DNA of 64,000 nucleotides, taken from NCBI RefSeq assembly GCF_016765585.1, contig NZ_JAESWC010000002.1, forward strand, positions 124,001 through 188,000. Direction: 5' to 3'. The position numbers were made by a program, and so were the translations under genes. Shown here in pieces: positions 46,438 through 55,723 of the stretch (the stretch's first letter is position 1; each line of letters starts with the position of its first letter). Source of the DNA: Clostridium rhizosphaerae (GTDB lineage: Bacteria; Bacillota; Clostridia; Clostridiales; Clostridiaceae). Under the pieces are notes generated by a model. The model was not told the DNA's origin and did not search any database. It saw only the letters and a list, made by a program, of their open reading frames with translations.

Positions 46438-46663
46438 ATATTATTTCTACAACAACTCTTTTATTATCTTTAATAGCTGCTGCTTTAACTACAGTTCTGA
46501 TAGCTTTCGCTATTCTTCCCTGTTTTCCTATCACTTTTCCCATATCTTCAGGTGCAACTTTAAGCTCAAGTATAATAGATTGTTCACCTAGAACTTCATT
46601 AACTTGAACAGCTTCTGGGTTATCAACTAATGATTTAGCTATAATTTCAACTAATTCCTTCAC
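46436..46663 (-). CDS. khpA: KH-domain RNA-binding protein KhpA
   Basis: 75 residues, a single KH domain with GKQGR as the GxxG loop. The sequence [18 protein letters not shown] is diagnostic. KhpA with KhpB binds RNA in division and wall synthesis control. GTG at 46663 (6 bases after GGGGGTG) fits the family start; the longer GTG at 46672 is inside the ribosome binding site. It lies 18 bp after rpsP. Confidence 0.93.
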   Translation of the reverse strand: MKELVEIIAKSLVDNPEAVQVNEVLGEQSIILELKVAPEDMGKVIGKQGRIAKAIRTVVKAAAIKDNKRVVVEII

Positions 46664-46681
46664 AGAATACACCCCCAGTGA

Positions 46682-46939
46682 TTACTTTGAAAGCTTTTCG
46701 TTAAGTCCAGCTCTGTTAAAAAGCTTTTTAACTATTTCTGATGGTTGAGCACCATTCTTTACCCATTGTGCAGCTTTTTCTTCATCAATTTTAATAAGAG
46801 CAGGTTCTGTAGTAGGATTGTAATAACCTATTTCTTCAATAAATCTTCCATCTCTTGGAGATCTTGAATCAGCAACAACAACTCTATAAAATGGAGCTTT
46901 TTTAGCACCCATTCTTCTTAATCTTATCTTTACAGCCAT
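46682..46939 (-). CDS. rpsP: 30S ribosomal protein S16
   Basis: 85 residues. [24 protein letters not shown] (first 26 residues) and [13 protein letters not shown] are diagnostic. S16 binds 16S rRNA early in 30S assembly. AAGGAGGTG precedes the ATG. It lies 26 bp after ffh, as in many Firmicutes. Confidence 0.98.
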   Translation of the reverse strand: MAVKIRLRRMGAKKAPFYRVVVADSRSPRDGRFIEEIGYYNPTTEPALIKIDEEKAAQWVKNGAQPSEIVKKLFNRAGLNEKLSK

Positions 46940-46965
46940 TTATTTCACCTCCTTTTAAAGTACGA

Positions 46966-48321
46966 CTAACTCATAAAGGGCAACTTGCCAAAGATACCTT
47001 TTTTCATGCCCTTTTGCATGTTTTTAGTCTGTTTCATTAACTTTTTCATCATATCAAATTCTTTAAGAAATTTATTTATTTCTTGTATATTACTTCCTGA
47101 GCCTAGAGCTATTCTTTTCTTCCTTGATGGAGAGCTGCTAACTAAACTAGGATTTGTTCTTTCTTTTTTAGTCATGGAATTTATTATGGCCTCACGTCTT
47201 TTTAACTCTTTTTCACCTTGTGTAAAATCAACCCCTTGAAGCTCTTTTGAATTAACACCAGGCATCATTTCCATTATTTTATTAAGAGGGCCAAGCTTCT
47301 TCATTTGACTCATCAAAGACAAATAATCATCCAGATTAAATTCCTGACTCATCATTTTTGCGCTTAATTCTTTGGCTTGTTTTTCATCGATGGCTGATTG
47401 TGCTTTTTCAATTAATGAAAGAACATCACCCATACCTAGGATTCTTGAAGACATTCTGTCAGGATAAAATACTTCAAGATCATTCATTTTTTCGCCAACA
47501 CCTATGAATTTTATTGGTTTTCCGCTTATTGCTTTTATTGATAATGCGGCTCCGCCTCTAGTATCACCATCTAATTTAGTTAATATAACCCCTGTAATAT
47601 CAAGCTGCTCATTAAAGCTTTGAGACACATTAACAGCATCCTGTCCAGTCATCGAATCCACAACAAGCATAATTTCGTTTGGTTGTATTGAATCCTTCAT
47701 ACTTCTGAGTTCACCCATTAAATCTTCATCAATATGAAGTCTTCCAGCTGTATCTACTATTACAACATTATAATTGTTATTTTTAGCATGTTCTAATGAA
47801 GCTTTTGCTATATCAACAGGGCTTACCTTATCACCCATAGTAAAAACAGGAACATCAATTTGCTTTCCTACAACTTGCAATTGTTTTATTGCGGCAGGCC
47901 TGTAAATATCACAAGCAACTAAAACAGGCTTCTTATTTTTCTTTCTTAGCTGTAGAGCTAGTTTGCCGGCCATTGTAGTCTTACCGGCACCTTGAAGACC
48001 TACAAGCATGATAACAGTAATACCATTATTAACATAATTTATGGTGCTTTCACTATTTCCCATAAGAGATGTTAGCTCGTCATTTACAACTTTAATAACT
48101 TGCTGTCCAGGAGTTAAACTTTCTAGTACTTCTTTTCCGGTACATTTTTCGCTTACATTATTTATAAAATCTTTAACAACTTTATAATTAACATCAGCCT
48201 CTAATAATGCAAGCTTAACCTCTCTCATAGCTTCTTTTATATCTTTTTCGTTTAACTTACCTTTTCCCTTGAGCTTTTTTATAGTATCTTGAAGTTTAGA
48301 AGCCAATCCTTCAAAAGCCAT
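46966..48321 (-). CDS. ffh: Signal recognition particle protein Ffh
   Basis: 451 residues. N domain, G domain with GLQGAGKTT, DTAGRLHIDEDLM and TKLDGDTRGG, and a methionine-rich M domain (MMSQEF..., SMTKKERTNPSLVSSSPSRKKRIALGSG in parts) that binds 4.5S RNA and signal sequences. It works with FtsY, also encoded here. AGGAGG precedes the ATG by 7 bases. Confidence 0.97.
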   Translation of the reverse strand: MAFEGLASKLQDTIKKLKGKGKLNEKDIKEAMREVKLALLEADVNYKVVKDFINNVSEKCTGKEVLESLTPGQQVIKVVNDELTSLMGNSESTINYVNNGITVIMLVGLQGAGKTTMAGKLALQLRKKNKKPVLVACDIYRPAAIKQLQVVGKQIDVPVFTMGDKVSPVDIAKASLEHAKNNNYNVVIVDTAGRLHIDEDLMGELRSMKDSIQPNEIMLVVDSMTGQDAVNVSQSFNEQLDITGVILTKLDGDTRGGAALSIKAISGKPIKFIGVGEKMNDLEVFYPDRMSSRILGMGDVLSLIEKAQSAIDEKQAKELSAKMMSQEFNLDDYLSLMSQMKKLGPLNKIMEMMPGVNSKELQGVDFTQGEKELKRREAIINSMTKKERTNPSLVSSSPSRKKRIALGSGSNIQEINKFLKEFDMMKKLMKQTKNMQKGMKKGIFGKLPFMS

Positions 48322-48331
48322 TGTAATCCTC

Positions 48332-48679
48332 CTATAAATTCTCCATTATCTCTTTTTCAATATCATTTATATATAATTCTATATCATTATTATTAACTTT
48401 GCACTTTATAACATCAAGTTTTTTCAATAAAGATTTTTTAATTAAAGCATTGTCAGCACTCTTTTTTTTTAGATGTAATTTATTTTCATAGCCAATCAAA
48501 AGTTTTTGACATCTTTTTATTATATCATGAATCGCCTGTCTGCTTGTATTATTAAGCTCAGCAATTTCACTTAATGATAAATCTTCATTATAATACATAT
48601 TCATTATATCAAGTTGTTTTTCTGTCAAAAGATTTCCATAAAAATCTAATAGAATAGAAATATCAAATCTTTCTTCCAT
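48332..48679 (-). CDS. ylxM: YlxM, SRP-associated HTH protein
   Basis: 115 residues. It has a sigma-70 region 4-like helix-turn-helix: LLTEKQLDIMNMYYNEDLSLSEIA, then NTSRQAIHDIIKR. YlxM/YLXM proteins lie upstream of ffh and modulate SRP. The C-terminal part is lysine-rich. AAGGTGG stands 4-5 bases before the ATG. It has its own promoter overlapping the ftsY terminator and lies 10 bp before ffh. Confidence 0.92.
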   Translation of the reverse strand: MEERFDISILLDFYGNLLTEKQLDIMNMYYNEDLSLSEIAELNNTSRQAIHDIIKRCQKLLIGYENKLHLKKKSADNALIKKSLLKKLDVIKCKVNNNDIELYINDIEKEIMENL

Positions 48680-48703
48680 ATAACCACCTTACCCACAGCA
48701 ATT

Positions 48704-48732
48704 ATAATATCAGACATTAAAAAGGCTGTCAA
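48704..48732 (-). promoter_or_regulatory. Promoter of ylxM-ffh, overlapping the ftsY terminator
   Basis: TTGACA (48727-48732), 17 bp, TATTAT (48704-48709) on the minus strand. The -35 hexamer is part of the second arm of the terminator stem at 48724-48751. Confidence 0.65.
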
Positions 48733-48751
48733 GTATTTTTACTTAACAGCC
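48718..48751 (-). terminator. Terminator of smc-ftsY
   Basis: GGCTGTCAAGTA (48724-48735) with TACTTAACAGCC (48740-48751), one G-U pair, 4-base loop, followed by TTTTTAATG on the minus strand. Confidence 0.85.
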
Positions 48752-48759
48752 ATAAAATT

Positions 48760-49674
48760 TTATTCAAAAAGAGCTTCAACAAAATCTTTTGGAACAAATT
48801 CTTGCAAATCATCAATACCTTCACCAACACCTATTAGTTTAACAGGTATATTAAGCTGATGCTTTATTGATATAACCACACCACCCTTTGCAGTTCCATC
48901 TAATTTAGTAAGAATTATTCCATCCACTTTGCAAACATCCATAAATTGTTTTGCCTGTTGAACAGCATTTTGTCCAGTTGTAGCATCCAATACCAGTAAA
49001 GTCTGTTTTTGAGCTTCAGAAAACTCTCTTTCTATTATTTTGTTTATCTTACCTAATTCATCCATTAGATTTTTTTTATTATGAAGTCTTCCAGCAGTAT
49101 CACATATAAGCACATCAACTTTTCTTGACTTTGCAGCTTGTATTGCATCAAATACTACAGCTGCAGGATCAGAACCTTCTTGATGCTTAACTAAATCAAC
49201 TGAAGCTCTATTGCTCCAAACTTCAAGCTGATCTATTGCAGCAGCTCTAAAGGTATCAGCTGCAGCTAAGAGAATTTTTTTATTATCATTCTTGAGCTTT
49301 GCAGCAATTTTACCTATTGAAGTAGTTTTTCCAACTCCATTAACTCCTACTATAAGAAGAATAGATGGGGTCTTTGAAATTAAACTATTTTCTTCATTCG
49401 AATCCATCATTTCTATTAAAACTTGTTTTAGACAATTATTAACTTCACTAGGCTGCTTTATTCTATCTTCTTTAACTTTTATCCTTACTCTGTTAATTAT
49501 TTCTAGAGCAGTTTCTACGCCTATATCTGAGGTTATTAGTATTTCTTCAAGTTCGTCATAGAGTTCGTCATCTATAGTTACATACAGATTAAGCATTTCT
49601 CCTATTCTATCAGTTAATCCGTCTTTGGTCTTAGAAAGACCATTTTTGAGTTTTTCGAAAAAAGCATTAAACAT
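48760..49674 (-). CDS. ftsY: Signal recognition particle receptor FtsY
   Basis: 304 residues: NG domain only, without the acidic A domain of E. coli. Motifs GVNGVGKTTSIGKIA, DTAGRLHNKKNLMDEL and TKLDGTAKGG are intact. It docks ribosome-SRP complexes at the membrane. GGAGG precedes the ATG by 6 bases. It lies 41 bp after smc. Confidence 0.97.
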   Translation of the reverse strand: MFNAFFEKLKNGLSKTKDGLTDRIGEMLNLYVTIDDELYDELEEILITSDIGVETALEIINRVRIKVKEDRIKQPSEVNNCLKQVLIEMMDSNEENSLISKTPSILLIVGVNGVGKTTSIGKIAAKLKNDNKKILLAAADTFRAAAIDQLEVWSNRASVDLVKHQEGSDPAAVVFDAIQAAKSRKVDVLICDTAGRLHNKKNLMDELGKINKIIEREFSEAQKQTLLVLDATTGQNAVQQAKQFMDVCKVDGIILTKLDGTAKGGVVISIKHQLNIPVKLIGVGEGIDDLQEFVPKDFVEALFE

Positions 49675-49715
49675 TATTTTCCTCCATAATCAAGAATTAA
49701 ATATAAGTAAGTAAA

Positions 49716-52700
49716 TTAAGCTGTATATGGATGCTTATTAAAATCTACAGATACTACTTTTGAAATACCTTTTTCCTCCATAGTAACACCATACAAAACA
49801 TCACTTACTTCCATTGTTCCTTTTCTATGTGTTATAACAATAAACTGAACATTATTTGAAAACTTCTTCAAAAATTCTGCATATCTAAGTACATTTGCAT
49901 CATCGAGTGCTGCCTCTATTTCATCTAATATACAGAAGGGTGTAGGCTTCATTTTTAATATTGAAAACAGAAGCGCAATAGCTGATAATACCTTTTCTCC
50001 ACCAGACATAAGATTTATATTTTGCAGTTTTTTCCCAGGCGGCTCAACATTGATTTCTATATTAGCAGTTAGTTCATCACCTTCTGATAAAATCAAATCA
50101 GCGCTTCCGCCTTTAAATAACTCCTTAAAGGTTTCATTAAATATAATTTTTAACTTAGCTAAATTTTCATTAAAAACCGTCTTCATTTTATCCGTCATTT
50201 CATTAATCATTTGGATAAGTTCTAATTTTGCCTCTACCAAATCTTCCTTTTGGGAATTCATAAAAGTATACTTTTCTATAACTTCTTTATATTCTTCTAT
50301 AGCGCCTACATTAACTACCCCTAAATTAGAAATCTGGTGCTTAAGTTCTGAAATACTCCTCTTTAAGGAATCAACATTTTTTACCTCTGTCTTGTATTGA
50401 AGCGCCTCTGCATAAGTTAATCCCATTTCTTCATTTAGTCTGGAATATAATGACTCGATTTCTGTTTCAAGCTTAGCTAATATAACCTGCTGTTTATGGT
50501 ATTCATCTTCTTTTTTTGATAGTAAAAGGACATTCTCTTCTAATATATTATTGGTAATTTTAATAGCTTCTTTAATTCTTATTTTTTCTATTTCACTTTG
50601 TCTAAACGTTTCTTCATAATTTTCTATTGAAGCTTTAATTGAATTAATTTTATTATCATTATTTTTAATTTGTAAATATCCTTCACTTATTGAAATTTTA
50701 TAATTAGCTAATTCGTTTTCGAGGGTATAACCTTTTTTATTTAACTCTTCAAGCTCACTTGATAATCTTTCTAGTTCTCTAATTTTATTAAGTACTATCT
50801 CATCTACTTGGGCCTTTTTAATTTTCAAACTTGTGTGCTTTTCTTTAAGTTCCTTTATATGATTTGATTTGCTTATTATTTGTGCTTCATATTCATTCAG
50901 ATTGTTAGTATTATCAACTTGATTTTTGAGCAATTCATTTAAGGATAACTCTTTTTTTGTAATTTCCTCTCGACTGCTATCATAATCTTTCTTTAGTATT
51001 TGTATTTCGGATTTTGATGATTCAAGTGATTTAGTCAGCCTATCATTTTCTGATGCTATAGCAGCGATTTTTCCTTTTAGTTTTGTTATTTCAATGTTTT
51101 CCTTATATTCTTCATCTTTCAAGTTTAAACACTCTTCATCTAAAGCCCTTACTATTTTTTTATTAGATTCTACAGAAGATGATAAATTATTAATTAAATT
51201 ATTTTCTTCCTGAAGCTTTATATAAAGATCCTCTATCTCTCTTTTCCTGCTTATTATGCTGGTTGATTTGTGAAATGTGCTTCCTCCAGTTAAAGAACCA
51301 CCTGGGTTAATAGTTTCACCAGTCAGTGTAACTATTTTATAACTATAGTCAGTTTTTTTAGCTATAGATAAAGCACAATCCATATTCGAGGCAATAATGG
51401 TTCTTCCTAGGATATAATCTATAGCATTAGTAAACTTTTTATCATATTCAATAAGATTGCTTGCTATACCTATAAAACCTGCAGCATTTTTAAGGCTATC
51501 GATATTAGATACTTTTTTACCTTTAATAATACTTAGTGGCAAAAATGTTGCCCTTCCTATATTATTAGTTCTGAGGTACATAATTAACTTTTTTGCTGTA
51601 TCCTCATTATCAGTTATAATATCTGAGATAGCTCCGCCTAATGCAATTTCAATTGCAGTTTCCAAGTCTTTTTTTACATTTATAACTTCTCCCAGAACAT
51701 AACATTTTGAAAAAGCATCTTGGATTTTTCCACTGTTAATATGCTGCATTAGTAGTTTTACAGATTTATTATAGCCTTCATATTGTTTATCAAGATTAAG
51801 GAGCATCTGATAATTAGCTTCAAGTTTGTTAGCTGATATACTATGATCTTTAAGCTGTTTTTCATCCTTGCTAATTATTAAATTCAGCTTAGAAATCTCT
51901 TGTTTGTTATTTTTTATTTTATTCTCATAGTCAATTATCTTATTATTAATTTCAATCACATTTTTTTCCAACATAGCTATAGTTGTAGAATTAATTTTGA
52001 CTGAATTAATATTATTTTCACAAAAAGATTTCAACTCATCTATTTTTTTGCTCATTCTTTGAAGCTCATTATTAAGAATAGAAATATCATTTTTATTATT
52101 TGTTATTTGATTTAATAAATTCATACTTTCATCTTTGTATTGATTTATTAGCAACTCATTATTGTTTATCAAATAATTTATATCCATAATTTGCTTTTCA
52201 TAAGCTTCAATATGTCCATTAATATTTAGCTGCTCTTCTTGATACTGTTTTAAAAATTCTTCTTGGTTATTTTTTGTTTCAGTTATATTTTTAGCTTTAT
52301 CTTGAATTTCTTTAATATCACTAATATTTTTTTCTATTGATAGCTGTAGATTATTTATTCTTTCTTTGATAAGATCTGTTTCAGAATTAATATTCTGATA
52401 GTCAGATTTTAGTTCATAAAATTTTTGCTGGTTGTTTTGCGTAGATACCTCATGATTTTCTAATTCATTTTCCAGAGTGTTCAACTTGTTTTTATATTCA
52501 TCCTTCTTTATAACAAGACTGTGTATACTTTCTTGTATTTTTTCTATTTCCTGTTTAATATAATTATCCTTGCTTTTTATTTCTTCTAAGGAATAGATAA
52601 TTATATTAACTTCTTTTTCTTTAAGACTCTGTGAGAAATCTAAAAAAGCTTTTGCTTTTTCACTTTCTAATCTTAGAGGTTCTAATCTATCTTCATATGT

Positions 52701-53288
52701 CTTTATTATATCTTTTATTCTAATTAAATTTTGCTCTGTGTTTCCTAATTTTTTTTCGGCCTCTTCTTTTCTAGTTTTAAACTTAACTATACCAGCAGCT
52801 TCTTCTAAGAGTCCTCTTCGTTCTTCTGGTTTGCCGCTTAAAATAGCATCAATTTTACCTTGTCCAATTATTGAATATCCTTCTTTACCTATTCCCGTAT
52901 CCATAAAAAGCTCTTGAATATCTTTTAATCTGCAGTGAGTATTATTAATATAGTATTCACTTTCTCCAGAACGATAAAGTCTTCTTGATATGGTTACATC
53001 AGAGTAGTCGATAGGTAAAGCACCGTCACTATTGTCTAGAGTTAATGCTACTTGCGCAAGACCAACAGGTTTCCTATACTGAGTACCTGCAAAAATAACA
53101 TCTTCCATTTTTCCGCCTCTTAGACTTTTGATACTTTGCTCTCCCAGTACCCATCTTACCGCATCAGATATATTGCTCTTTCCGCTGCCATTAGGACCTA
53201 CAACTGTCGTAACGCCTTTTATAAAGGTTAGCTCTGTTTTATCAGCAAAAGACTTAAAGCCTCTAATTTCTATTGATTTTAAGAACAT
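49716..53288 (-). CDS. smc: Chromosome segregation protein SMC
   Basis: 1190 residues, full length. Walker A GPNGSGKSN at 31-39, a long coiled coil, a hinge around 500-680 with GGSLTGGS, a second coiled coil, the ABC signature NLMSGGEKVLSAIALLF and Walker B FCILDEIEAALDD. It condenses chromosomes with ScpAB. The order rnc-smc-ftsY is the standard one, with a tiny membrane-peptide gene placed just before smc here. Confidence 0.98.
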   Translation of the reverse strand: MFLKSIEIRGFKSFADKTELTFIKGVTTVVGPNGSGKSNISDAVRWVLGEQSIKSLRGGKMEDVIFAGTQYRKPVGLAQVALTLDNSDGALPIDYSDVTISRRLYRSGESEYYINNTHCRLKDIQELFMDTGIGKEGYSIIGQGKIDAILSGKPEERRGLLEEAAGIVKFKTRKEEAEKKLGNTEQNLIRIKDIIKTYEDRLEPLRLESEKAKAFLDFSQSLKEKEVNIIIYSLEEIKSKDNYIKQEIEKIQESIHSLVIKKDEYKNKLNTLENELENHEVSTQNNQQKFYELKSDYQNINSETDLIKERINNLQLSIEKNISDIKEIQDKAKNITETKNNQEEFLKQYQEEQLNINGHIEAYEKQIMDINYLINNNELLINQYKDESMNLLNQITNNKNDISILNNELQRMSKKIDELKSFCENNINSVKINSTTIAMLEKNVIEINNKIIDYENKIKNNKQEISKLNLIISKDEKQLKDHSISANKLEANYQMLLNLDKQYEGYNKSVKLLMQHINSGKIQDAFSKCYVLGEVINVKKDLETAIEIALGGAISDIITDNEDTAKKLIMYLRTNNIGRATFLPLSIIKGKKVSNIDSLKNAAGFIGIASNLIEYDKKFTNAIDYILGRTIIASNMDCALSIAKKTDYSYKIVTLTGETINPGGSLTGGSTFHKSTSIISRKREIEDLYIKLQEENNLINNLSSSVESNKKIVRALDEECLNLKDEEYKENIEITKLKGKIAAIASENDRLTKSLESSKSEIQILKKDYDSSREEITKKELSLNELLKNQVDNTNNLNEYEAQIISKSNHIKELKEKHTSLKIKKAQVDEIVLNKIRELERLSSELEELNKKGYTLENELANYKISISEGYLQIKNNDNKINSIKASIENYEETFRQSEIEKIRIKEAIKITNNILEENVLLLSKKEDEYHKQQVILAKLETEIESLYSRLNEEMGLTYAEALQYKTEVKNVDSLKRSISELKHQISNLGVVNVGAIEEYKEVIEKYTFMNSQKEDLVEAKLELIQMINEMTDKMKTVFNENLAKLKIIFNETFKELFKGGSADLILSEGDELTANIEINVEPPGKKLQNINLMSGGEKVLSAIALLFSILKMKPTPFCILDEIEAALDDANVLRYAEFLKKFSNNVQFIVITHRKGTMEVSDVLYGVTMEEKGISKVVSVDFNKHPYTA

Positions 53289-53299
53289 AAGTACACTCC

Positions 53300-53395
53300 T
53301 TATCTAAAAAGCATAGGTAGCAATCCTAATATAAATATGAAAATCATAAAGTAAACTAATATTTTTGTATATTTTTCACGTTGCTTTTTATTCAT
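53300..53395 (-). CDS. 31-residue single-helix membrane peptide (DUF4044-like)
   Basis: A 31-codon ORF directly upstream of smc. A basic head (NKKQREKYTK) is followed by one hydrophobic helix (about 12-30) ending LPMLFR. AAGGAG stands 9 bases before the ATG at 53395, and the stop is 11 bases before the smc ATG; an ATG 4 bases upstream is in another frame and stops after 3 codons. Size, charge pattern and context resemble DUF4044 proteins seen next to rnc-smc in Clostridia. The family call is tentative; the coding call rests on the site and the clean membrane pattern. Confidence 0.65.
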   Translation of the reverse strand: MNKKQREKYTKILVYFMIFIFILGLLPMLFR

Positions 53396-53470
53396 TCATA
53401 TACACTCCTTGCATAAAGCTTTTATTATACTACATAAGTTTATAGTATAATAAAAAAAATATCAATGTAC

Positions 53471-53500
53471 AAATAAAAAAACCGTGACTCGCACGGTTTT
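53471..53500 (-). terminator. Terminator of the second spoVS unit
   Basis: Perfect AAAACCGTG (53478-53486) with CACGGTTTT (53492-53500), 5-base loop, followed on the minus strand by TTTATT. Confidence 0.88.
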
Positions 53501-53506
53501 GCTTAC

Positions 53507-53767
53507 TTATCTAGGTTCTACAATAAATTTAATTGCCGTTCTTTCTTCTCCCTCTATAATTATCTCTGAAAACGCAGGGACAACAACTAAGTCTATTCCG
53601 TTTGGAGCTACAAATCCTCTTGTAATTGCTATAGCTTTTACTGCTTGATTAACTGCACCTGCTCCTACTGCTTGAACTTCCGCTGCACTATTCTCTCTAA
53701 GAACTGCTGCTAAAGCTCCTGCTACTGATTTTGGCTGAGATTGTGCTGATACTTTTAATACTTCCAT
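53507..53767 (-). CDS. spoVS: Stage V sporulation protein S (second copy)
   Basis: 86 residues, very like the product of 5624-5884: both start MEVLKVSA and share the GAVNQAVKAIAI/GALNQAVKAIAI block and the RGFVAP segment. GGAGG precedes the ATG at 53767 by 8 bases, so an ORF extension to 53806 is not used. It lies 51 bp after the radical SAM gene and before smc, a different context from the first copy, which suggests distinct timing. Terminated by a strong hairpin. Confidence 0.94.
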   Translation of the reverse strand: MEVLKVSAQSQPKSVAGALAAVLRENSAAEVQAVGAGAVNQAVKAIAITRGFVAPNGIDLVVVPAFSEIIIEGEERTAIKFIVEPR

Positions 53768-53818
53768 TATTAATTCCTCCCTACAAAATCTGTTAACAAA
53801 TTTCACAGAGAATATATT

Positions 53819-54907
53819 CTATAAAATGTTTAAATCTCCTTCTTTGTACTTGTTTCTCAAATAATCGTATATCGACACGTTTATACAATTATCGTTGAAA
53901 CTTAACATCATTTCTCCCCTCTTAACACAATCACGTTGATTAACTATAATATTTATTGTCTTAAGATGTTCTTTGGTGTCATTAAAAAATTTCTTTCTAG
54001 AAGTATAAAGTTTGGAAATATCCTTTGGATTTAAATTTATTGTAAGCATTCCAGAATAGTTTCCTGGTACAGATTCTTTAATAATATCGTTAAGTATACT
54101 TCCTTCAACTAACTCTCTAAAAGCAGCATGAAACGGACCGGCAATAATATCTCCGCCTTCATTTATCTCTTCAGTTGGCTGTAACCCCAATCTAATTACG
54201 TTAATATTATTTGCTGCAAGCATCCCATAAACTACTTTAGAAATATGTACAGCCTCATCTAATGAATAAGGCTTATAAATTCCTTGCTTATACATTATCT
54301 CCATAGGAGTATCTTTTATTACTAAGGACGGGTAAATTCTGCAAATCTGAGGCGACAATTTAATTACTTCCTTAGTAGTAATTATATCCTTTTCAAAATT
54401 ATCTCCGGGGAGTCCAAGCATTATTTGATGACCTAAAACAAAGCCGTATTCTTTTATTAGTTTTGAAGACATAATTACATCCTCAATTGAATGACCTCTA
54501 GCAGATTTTTTCAAAACTTCTCGATCTAAAGATTGTACCCCTAATTCTATAATATCTACAGTAAAATTCTTTAAGTTTGTAAGTATATTGTCATTAATAT
54601 AGTCTGGTCTTGTAGACAATCTAATATAGTCTACAAGACCTAAGTCTTTGTAATATTTTGCAACCTTTAATAATTCATTTTGCTTTTCAATATTAATAGC
54701 TGTAAAGGTGCCGCCAAAGAAAGAAATTTCTAAGATTCTATCTGCTTTAGGAATTGTTTTAAGGTATTCTTCCACAGTATTTATAACAAATTCCGAATTT
54801 ACTTTAGTAGTACTTCCAGTAATGCTGTTTTGATTGCAAAACACACAATCATGCGGACATCCTTCATGAGGTACAAAAATTGGAATTATATAATGACCTT
54901 TATTCAT
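53819..54907 (-). CDS. Elp3-like radical SAM protein
   Basis: 362 residues. The 4Fe-4S motif is the unusual CxxxCxxC form, CPHDCVFC (17-24), followed by SFFGGTFTA and LGVQSLDREVL. The family is related to Elp3 and YhcC and is conserved beside rnc in Clostridia. Its substrate is not known; tRNA or lipid modification are possibilities, none supported here. The start overlaps the rnc end by 8 bases. Confidence 0.9.
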   Translation of the reverse strand: MNKGHYIIPIFVPHEGCPHDCVFCNQNSITGSTTKVNSEFVINTVEEYLKTIPKADRILEISFFGGTFTAINIEKQNELLKVAKYYKDLGLVDYIRLSTRPDYINDNILTNLKNFTVDIIELGVQSLDREVLKKSARGHSIEDVIMSSKLIKEYGFVLGHQIMLGLPGDNFEKDIITTKEVIKLSPQICRIYPSLVIKDTPMEIMYKQGIYKPYSLDEAVHISKVVYGMLAANNINVIRLGLQPTEEINEGGDIIAGPFHAAFRELVEGSILNDIIKESVPGNYSGMLTINLNPKDISKLYTSRKKFFNDTKEHLKTINIIVNQRDCVKRGEMMLSFNDNCINVSIYDYLRNKYKEGDLNIL

Positions 54908-55604
54908 AGATTACCTCCAAATTATCAAGAGCATCCTTAGCAGCATTTTGTTCCGACTCTTTTTTACTGTATCCTGATCCCTCTCCGCGTACAGTATTAT
55001 CAATAACTACTTCTGTATAAAACTTTCGCCTATGAGGAGGACCTTCAAATCTTAATAACTTATAACTTATTAAAGTTTCACCCTTTTGCTGAATAACTTC
55101 TTGGAGACGAGTTTTATAATCTAATATTATTTGATTATTTATAGCTCTCCCGATTATATCCCTAAAATTAGATATAATAAATTTTTTAGCCTTCTCTATT
55201 CCTTTATCTAAATAAATTGCTGCAATTACAGCTTCTACACTATCAGCTAAAATTGAAATTCTATCTCTTCCACCTGTTAATTCCTCACCTTTGCTCATTC
55301 TTAAATATTTACCGAGCTCTAAGCTAATTGATATTTCATATAAGGAATTTTCACATACTATTAGAGACCTTAACCTTGTAAGCTCTCCTTCAGATTTGTC
55401 AGGGTAATTTTTATATAAATATTCAGATATGCAAATTTGAAGCACAGAATCTCCTAAAAATTCTAATCTCTCATTATGATTATTTTCCTTATGTTGATTA
55501 ATATATGAACTATGAGTTAATGCTTCAAGAAGCAAGTCTTTGCTATTAAATATTATGTTTAATTTTTTTTCTAAATGTTCTATATTAAATGTTTCATTTA
55601 TCAT
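54900..55604 (-). CDS. rnc: Ribonuclease III
   Basis: 234 residues. The catalytic NERLEFLGDSVL box and the downstream DRISILADSVEAVIAAIYLDKG are present, and a double-strand RNA-binding domain occupies the C-terminal 70 residues. It cuts rRNA precursors and duplex RNA. The ATG at 55604 is 8 bases after AGGTG; in-frame codons back to 55664 have no ribosome binding site and lie in the leader. Confidence 0.96.
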   Translation of the reverse strand: MINETFNIEHLEKKLNIIFNSKDLLLEALTHSSYINQHKENNHNERLEFLGDSVLQICISEYLYKNYPDKSEGELTRLRSLIVCENSLYEISISLELGKYLRMSKGEELTGGRDRISILADSVEAVIAAIYLDKGIEKAKKFIISNFRDIIGRAINNQIILDYKTRLQEVIQQKGETLISYKLLRFEGPPHRRKFYTEVVIDNTVRGEGSGYSKKESEQNAAKDALDNLEVIYE

Positions 55605-55684
55605 TAGTATAACACCTACCATATAAAGAAGTGTATTCTTCAATTTGCCATATAACAAATTCAAGAATGCACTGCTTAATTAAT

Positions 55685-55717
55685 AAAAAAATTTAAGTCC
55701 CGTAGTAAATACGGGAC
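55685..55717 (-). terminator. Terminator of plsX-acpP
   Basis: Perfect GTCCCGTA (55697-55704) with TACGGGAC (55710-55717), loop of 5, then TTAAATTTTTTT on the minus strand. Confidence 0.9.
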
Positions 55718-55723
55718 CAGTAA

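Noticed and set aside
53768-53806. N-terminal extension of the second spoVS
   Set aside because: GGAGG is placed correctly for the ATG at 53767 and the family starts MEVLKVSA; the extension covers the untranslated leader.
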